A stretch of DNA of 64,000 bases, taken from Shinella lacus (GTDB lineage Bacteria > Pseudomonadota > Alphaproteobacteria > Rhizobiales > Rhizobiaceae). The DNA is taken from NCBI RefSeq assembly GCF_010994755.1, contig NZ_WHSB02000001.1, positions 372,001 through 436,000 of the forward strand, read 5' to 3'. The stretch's first letter is position 1. Each line of letters starts with the position of its first letter. Made by a program: the position numbers and the translations under genes. The notes below the pieces were generated by a model that was not told the DNA's origin, ran no database searches, and was given only the letters and a program-made list of their open reading frames with translations. This document shows positions 60,091 to 64,000 of the stretch, piece by piece.

Positions 60091-61116
60091 TCAATAGCGT
60101 ATGACGTAACGGCCCTTGGCCTGCCCGCTTGCGAGCGCCTCCAGCGCCTCGGTGGCGCGGGCGAGGTCGATTTCCTCGATCGGGTTGAGGAGCGGCTGAC
60201 GGGCATGCATCGCGACGACCTCGCGCATCTCCTGCCGCGTGCCGACGCTGGTGCCGGTGATCGTGACGCCCGTCGCCGTCAGCCATTCCTGAACCAAGGG
60301 AACGGGCTCTGAAACCAACGCCGCAGCAACGATGCGGCCGCGCGGCCGGATCGACGCCACGATCGCCGCCCAGGTCGCGGGCGTCGGGGCAAAGTTGATC
60401 GCCGCGTGATAGCGCGCACCGCCGGCGAGATGGCGGTCGAGATCCGGACCCGCCGTCATCACTTCAGCCGCGCCATAGGAACGTGCATGCTCCAGCTTGG
60501 CCGGGTCGCGGTCCACCGCCAGCACATGAACACCCATGCGCGCGGCGATCTGCACCGCATAAAGGCCGAGGCCGCCGCAGCCGAACACCGCAAGGTGCTC
60601 GCCGGGCACCACCCCTGCCCGACGGATCGCACCATAGGCGGTGACGCCCGCACACATCACCGGCGCGGTGGCCAGCGGATCAACGTCGGCCGGCAGCGCG
60701 ACGGCGAAGGCGGCATCCACCGCGACATAATCCGCAAAGCCGCCCGGCACGTTCAGACCATGTGCCCGCTGGTGCTGGCAGAAGGCCTCATGGCCATCCG
60801 AACATTCATCGCAGCGAAGGCAGGTATCGTGCAGCCAGGGCACGCCCACCGTGTCGCCCGCTGCCCAGCCCTCGACGCCTTCCCCGACCGCCTCAACCAC
60901 CCCCACACCCTCATGGCCCAGGATAAACGGCTCCGGCGCATGCGGCGGCAACACGTCGCCCTTCCAGATATGCACGTCGGAATGGCAGATGCCGCAGGCC
61001 TTCAGGCGAACGAGCAACTGGCCGCGTCCGGCAACGGGCTGGGGCACCTGACGGATCTGCAAGGGTTCGCCATAGCCCGCCAGCACGGCGGCCCGCATCA
61101 TGGGCATGGATGTCAC
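60091..61116 (-). CDS. Zinc-dependent alcohol dehydrogenase (AdhP-like)
   Basis: 341 residues. Catalytic zinc ligands in CGICHSDVHIWKGD and LGHEGVG, structural zinc cysteines in CLRCDECSDGHEAFC, and the Rossmann GCGGLGLYAVQIAA. The start is a GTG overlapping the ChoX-like stop (GTGA); ATG at 61107 is an alternative. Coupling to a choline-type binding protein is unexpected and suggests that it acts on a compound in that pathway or is in a hitch-hiking position. Confidence 0.9.
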   Translation of the reverse strand: MTSMPMMRAAVLAGYGEPLQIRQVPQPVAGRGQLLVRLKACGICHSDVHIWKGDVLPPHAPEPFILGHEGVGVVEAVGEGVEGWAAGDTVGVPWLHDTCLRCDECSDGHEAFCQHQRAHGLNVPGGFADYVAVDAAFAVALPADVDPLATAPVMCAGVTAYGAIRRAGVVPGEHLAVFGCGGLGLYAVQIAARMGVHVLAVDRDPAKLEHARSYGAAEVMTAGPDLDRHLAGGARYHAAINFAPTPATWAAIVASIRPRGRIVAAALVSEPVPLVQEWLTATGVTITGTSVGTRQEMREVVAMHARQPLLNPIEEIDLARATEALEALASGQAKGRYVIRY

Positions 61117-62060
61117 TGGATGCCGAGCTCCGCCTTGACGGCGGCCAGTCCCGGCTTGCCGTCAAGCGTCACGACGTCCTTGAGCCAGGCATCGAGCTTT
61201 TCCGGATGCGCCTGCATCATCTTGATGGCCGCGTCCTTGGCTTCCAGCCCGTCGGTCATGATCATGTTCATGCCGGTGTTTTCGTAGTCGATGTCGAAGA
61301 CGAGATTGCTGAAGAAGGCCGTGACGTTCGGGCACAGCTCCGGATAGCCCTTGCGCACCAGCGTGCGCACGGTCGCGCCCCCGAAATCGGGGCCGAATTC
61401 GGCATCGCCGTCGGCAAGATAGGCGATCTCCATGTTGACGTTCATCGGGTGCGGTTGCCAGCCGAGGAAGACGATCCATTCCTTGGCCTCGGCCGCCCGC
61501 TGCACCTGCGTGAGCATCGCGGCCTCGCTGGATTCCACAACCTCCCAGTCGCCCTCCAGGCCATGCGCCTTGGCTTCGACCATGTCGAGCAGCGGCTTGT
61601 TGGTGCCGGGCTCGATGCCGTAGATCTTATGGTCGAGCTTGTCGGCAAATTTCTGGAGGTCGTCGAAGGATTTCAAGCCGCCGTCGAAGACGTATTTCGG
61701 GACGGCCAGCGTGTATTTCGCGCCCGTCAGGTTGGTGGCGACGGGAATGACGGAACCGTCGTCGAAATAGGGCTTGTAATCGAGATCCTGCACGGGACGC
61801 CAATTGCCGAGGAACACGTCGATATCGCCATTGCGCATCGAATCGAAGGTGATGTTGAGGGCAAGCAGCGTCTGGCTGGGCTCGTAGCCGAGCGCGCCCA
61901 GAATGATCTCCGCCGTCGTGTTGGTCAGCGCGATATCCGTCCAGCCGAGATCGGAAAGCCGCACCGCCTTGCATTCCGGCGCATCGGCCGCGAATGCCGC
62001 ATGGGCCGGCAGACATGCGGCACCGGCCGCGACGATCATCGCAAAAACTGTCCTGTTCAT
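61113..62060 (-). CDS. choX: Choline ABC transporter substrate-binding protein, ChoX-like
   Basis: 315 residues, with a signal peptide to about residue 25 (MNRTVFAMIVAAGAACLPAHAAFA). The ligand box of ChoX is recognisable: LGWTDI, FLGNWRP, GAKYTLAVPKYV, EPGTNKP and VFLGWQPHPMN supply the aromatic residues that hold a quaternary amine. It should bind choline. No choW or choV gene is linked; the next gene on the strand is an alcohol dehydrogenase. It is divergent from betI, which supports the choline assignment. Confidence 0.88.
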   Translation of the reverse strand: MNRTVFAMIVAAGAACLPAHAAFAADAPECKAVRLSDLGWTDIALTNTTAEIILGALGYEPSQTLLALNITFDSMRNGDIDVFLGNWRPVQDLDYKPYFDDGSVIPVATNLTGAKYTLAVPKYVFDGGLKSFDDLQKFADKLDHKIYGIEPGTNKPLLDMVEAKAHGLEGDWEVVESSEAAMLTQVQRAAEAKEWIVFLGWQPHPMNVNMEIAYLADGDAEFGPDFGGATVRTLVRKGYPELCPNVTAFFSNLVFDIDYENTGMNMIMTDGLEAKDAAIKMMQAHPEKLDAWLKDVVTLDGKPGLAAVKAELGIQ

Positions 62061-62100
62061 TGGCGTTCCCCTTGTGGTTTTGACAAAGGATACGGACGGT

Positions 62101-62124
62101 AATTTTTAAGACAAGCAAAAAATT
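62101..62124. promoter_or_regulatory. AT-rich dyad between ChoX and BetI genes
   Basis: AATTTTT-N10-AAAAATT in the 102-bp gap, with a further AAAAATTT at 62137-62144. Placement between the divergent genes makes it the candidate BetI operator, though the arms are simple AT-rich sequence. Confidence 0.45.
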
Positions 62125-62162
62125 GTTAAAGCGTACAAAAATTTGATCTGCTAGGGAAAACC

Positions 62163-62801
62163 ATGCAGCAGAAGCCAAAGAAGCAGCGCACCCGCATCGA
62201 GGACGTCCGGCGCGTCGAACTGATCGACGCCGCCCATCGCATCTTCCTGAAGGAGGGTTTGCGCGGCCTGACGAGCGCAAAAATCTGCGCGGAGGCCGGC
62301 CTCTCGCAGGGCATCCTCACCTATTACTTCAAGGACAAGGAAGAGGTGCTCTTCGAGATGGTACGGATGAACAACCGCATCCTCGCCAACGAGATCGTCG
62401 GCAACCTGCGCCGCTCGCGCTGCGGCTGGGAGCGGCTCATCGCCCTTATCGACGGAAATTTTCCCGCACAGCGTTTCGACCAGCCCACGGCGAGCGCCTG
62501 GATATCGCTTTACTCAGAAGCCTCGCACAACGAGCGCTACGCGCGCCTGCTGCGCCCCTATTACCGCCGTCTCAAGTCCAATGTGTCGGATATCCTGAAG
62601 CCCCATCTCGGCCCGACCGAGATCGACCACTTCATCCGCGGTTTTGCGGCGCTCATCGACGGCCTCTGGCTGCGCCGCGGTCATGCGGATATCGACCTCC
62701 CGCTGGAAGCGGCCAAATCCATCCTGATCGACTATGCGCGAAACACGCTCGGCCCGGAACTGGTGCGCCAGTTGAACAGCGTGCGTGCGCCCGGGGTCTG
62801 A
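62163..62801 (+). CDS. betI: Choline-responsive TetR-family repressor BetI
   Basis: 212 residues. The helix-turn-helix is GLRGLTSAKICAEAGLSQGILTYYFKDKEEVLF, and the C-terminal part (LIDGNFPAQRFD...ASAWISLYSEASHNERYARLLRPYYRRLKSNV, RGFAALIDGLWLRRG) is the choline-sensing BetI core in outline. BetI represses choline-uptake and betaine genes until choline is present. No betA, betB or betC is in the window; its target here should be the divergent choX gene. Confidence 0.92.
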   Translation: MQQKPKKQRTRIEDVRRVELIDAAHRIFLKEGLRGLTSAKICAEAGLSQGILTYYFKDKEEVLFEMVRMNNRILANEIVGNLRRSRCGWERLIALIDGNFPAQRFDQPTASAWISLYSEASHNERYARLLRPYYRRLKSNVSDILKPHLGPTEIDHFIRGFAALIDGLWLRRGHADIDLPLEAAKSILIDYARNTLGPELVRQLNSVRAPGV

Positions 62802-62810
62802 CGGCGCGGA

Positions 62811-64000
62811 TCAACTCTTCCGGTGAATGGCGCTTGCGGCAATCGCCCTGTCGCGGCCTTCCGCCTTGGCTTGCAGCAGCGCGGCATCCGCACGCGTGAC
62901 AAGGGTTTCCACCGAGCCCTCCCCCGGCGACGCCGCCACCCCGACGGAGATGGAAACCGTGCCGAGGATCTGGCCGGCATGGGAGAGCGCGACGCTGCTG
63001 ATCTTGTCGCGCAGCGTGTCTGCAAGCTCGATCCCCTCCTGTTCGCCGAGGAACGGCAGAAGGGCCGTGAACTCCTCCCCGCCGAACCGGAAGGCGTTGC
63101 CGGTCGGCGCGCAGGTTTCGCGCAGCGTCTGCCCCACGAACTGCATGACGAGATCGCCCGCATCGTGCCCGAACTGGTCGTTGAAGCGCTTGAAGTGGTC
63201 GATGTCGATCATCAGGCAGACCAGCGGTTCGCCGGCATGGTCCCTGGTGTGACGCTGCAAGGTTTCCTCCAGGAAGCGACGGTTGAAGAGGCCGGTCAGC
63301 GGATCGCGCACGGCAAGCGTCGTCAGCTTCTCCCGCAATTGCAGGTTCGCGATCGCCAGGCCGACATTCTCGGCAATCAGTTCGAGATAGAGCCGCGCGC
63401 CCAAGGGTCCGAGCGCGTCCTCGTCGCGTTCTTCGAGGGAGAGAAGCCCGATCATGTCGCCCTGCGCCGTCAGGGGAACGCAGAGCGCCGTCACGCCGGG
63501 CGGATCGAGGTGCTGGCAGGGCACATCGGACCCGTTGGCGCTGCTCTGGTGCGAGCGGCCGCGCCGCATGCTCCAGCATGCGGTGGCGGGAAAGACCGCC
63601 GCCGAATGTTGCGGATCGAGCCATGCCCCCGTGCGCACCAGCGACGTATTGCCTTCGTTCAGAATATAGAGGCCGCCGGCAAGGCCCGGAAAGATCTGCG
63701 GCGCAAACCGGACGACGACGTCGGTCAATTCTGCCTGGTTCTGGCACGCCTGCACGCGGTGCATCATCTGGAGAATGAGGTCCTTGGTGTGTTGGTCGGC
63801 GCGGCGCTCGGAATCAAGCCGCTCGCGCTCGATCAGGTTTGTCCGGAAGACGTCGATCGCCTCGTTCATCTCGCCGATTTCGTCGCCCCGCCGGTCGATA
63901 GGGAGCTCGACGGTGTAATCCTGCTTGGCGAGCCGGCTGACGATCCCCGTCATGCGCATCAGCGGCATCGCTACCCGTCGCCTCAAAACGAAATAAAGCA
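62811..64000 (-). CDS. GGDEF diguanylate cyclase with HAMP and GAF domains (5' end beyond the window)
   Basis: The reading frame stays open to the right edge, where it codes for the end of a membrane helix (LYFVL) just before a HAMP domain (MPLMRMTGIVSRLAKQDYTVELP). A GAF-like domain follows (LTDVVVRFAPQIFPGLAGGLYILNEG...PPGVTALCVPLTAQGDMIGLLSL), then the GGDEF domain with DIDHFKRFNDQFGHDAGD and the active-site loop RFGGEEFTALLP. The intact GGEEF predicts active c-di-GMP synthesis. The missing N-terminal part should be a periplasmic sensor. Convergent with betI. Confidence 0.92.
   Translation of the reverse strand, partial: LYFVLRRRVAMPLMRMTGIVSRLAKQDYTVELPIDRRGDEIGEMNEAIDVFRTNLIERERLDSERRADQHTKDLILQMMHRVQACQNQAELTDVVVRFAPQIFPGLAGGLYILNEGNTSLVRTGAWLDPQHSAAVFPATACWSMRRGRSHQSSANGSDVPCQHLDPPGVTALCVPLTAQGDMIGLLSLEERDEDALGPLGARLYLELIAENVGLAIANLQLREKLTTLAVRDPLTGLFNRRFLEETLQRHTRDHAGEPLVCLMIDIDHFKRFNDQFGHDAGDLVMQFVGQTLRETCAPTGNAFRFGGEEFTALLPFLGEQEGIELADTLRDKISSVALSHAGQILGTVSISVGVAASPGEGSVETLVTRADAALLQAKAEGRDRAIAASAIHRKS

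Noticed and set aside
1-64000. tRNA or rRNA genes, IS elements and prophage genes
   Set aside because: I saw no transposase, integrase or phage structural genes, and no tRNA-like or rRNA-like sequence. A tRNA search program would be needed to exclude a missed tRNA.

Overview
The window is high-GC, densely coded DNA from an alphaproteobacterium, almost certainly a member of the Rhizobiaceae (Rhizobium/Agrobacterium/Ensifer/Shinella type). The evidence is the gene families: an Atu4866-domain protein, two DUF1127 small proteins, ChoX/BetI choline genes, an EutA/DoeA ectoine module, GcvA-like LysR regulators and many ABC solute-uptake operons. There are no rRNA, tRNA, ribosomal, replication or transfer genes. 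The content (catabolic operons each beside its own regulator) suggests an accessory-rich part of a chromosome, a chromid or a megaplasmid. Both ends cut through genes.

Layout. 1-4.3 kb: a FecI/FecR/TonB-receptor surface-signalling unit followed by the start of a FhuD-like siderophore-binding protein (iron uptake). 4.4-8.8 kb: cold-shock protein, small charged proteins, an orphan BrnA-like antitoxin, a RelE/ParE-type toxin-antitoxin pair with a clear dyad operator, a LacI/SDR chimera, a DUF1127 protein and Ohr peroxidase. 8.9-15 kb: a histidine kinase/response regulator in a tightly overlapping operon with an exported Asp-nucleophile alpha/beta hydrolase, divergent from a DipZ-type CcdA-thioredoxin fusion and a second exported hydrolase. 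15-17.4 kb: a TetR repressor flanked by two inverted copies of the same operator, driving a quinone oxidoreductase and an SDR. 17.4-28.4 kb: a winged-helix/TPR regulator, MFS exporter, chemotaxis receptor, CorA, carboxymuconolactone-decarboxylase-like protein with a LysR regulator, an SDR/Atu4866 pair behind a leader hairpin, and a SulP transporter behind a structured leader.

28.4-34.5 kb: an operon for a cysteine hydrolase (biuret-hydrolase-like), a GYD protein, an amino-acid-type ABC transporter and a metallo-beta-lactamase-fold hydrolase, facing two tandem GcvA-like LysR genes. 34.5-44.4 kb: two molybdenum hydroxylase systems in a row, one FAD/2Fe-2S/Mo three-subunit enzyme and one IorAB plus dihaem cytochrome enzyme, with AraC regulators on both sides. 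44.5-48.1 kb: an RTX beta-roll protein, a DUF2235 hydrolase and a GNAT acetyltransferase. 48.2-52.9 kb: a reduced ectoine catabolism module (EnuR-like regulator, EutA, DoeA, M20 deacetylase). 52.9-60.1 kb: a seven-gene uronate operon (aldehyde dehydrogenase, RbsBCA-type transporter, KduI, KduD, KdgF) with a divergent GntR regulator. 60.1-62.8 kb: Zn-alcohol dehydrogenase and ChoX-like choline-binding protein divergent from BetI. 62.8 kb to the end: a GGDEF diguanylate cyclase running off the window.

The themes are iron acquisition, redox/peroxide stress, osmolyte (choline, ectoine) use and catabolism of plant-derived compounds. Nothing seen is a proven new system. The best leads are the LacI-SDR chimera, the cysteine hydrolase/GYD/ABC/MBL operon, the SulP leader RNA and the kinase/hydrolase/DipZ locus. 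Family names come from reading the translated sequences; no database search was run.
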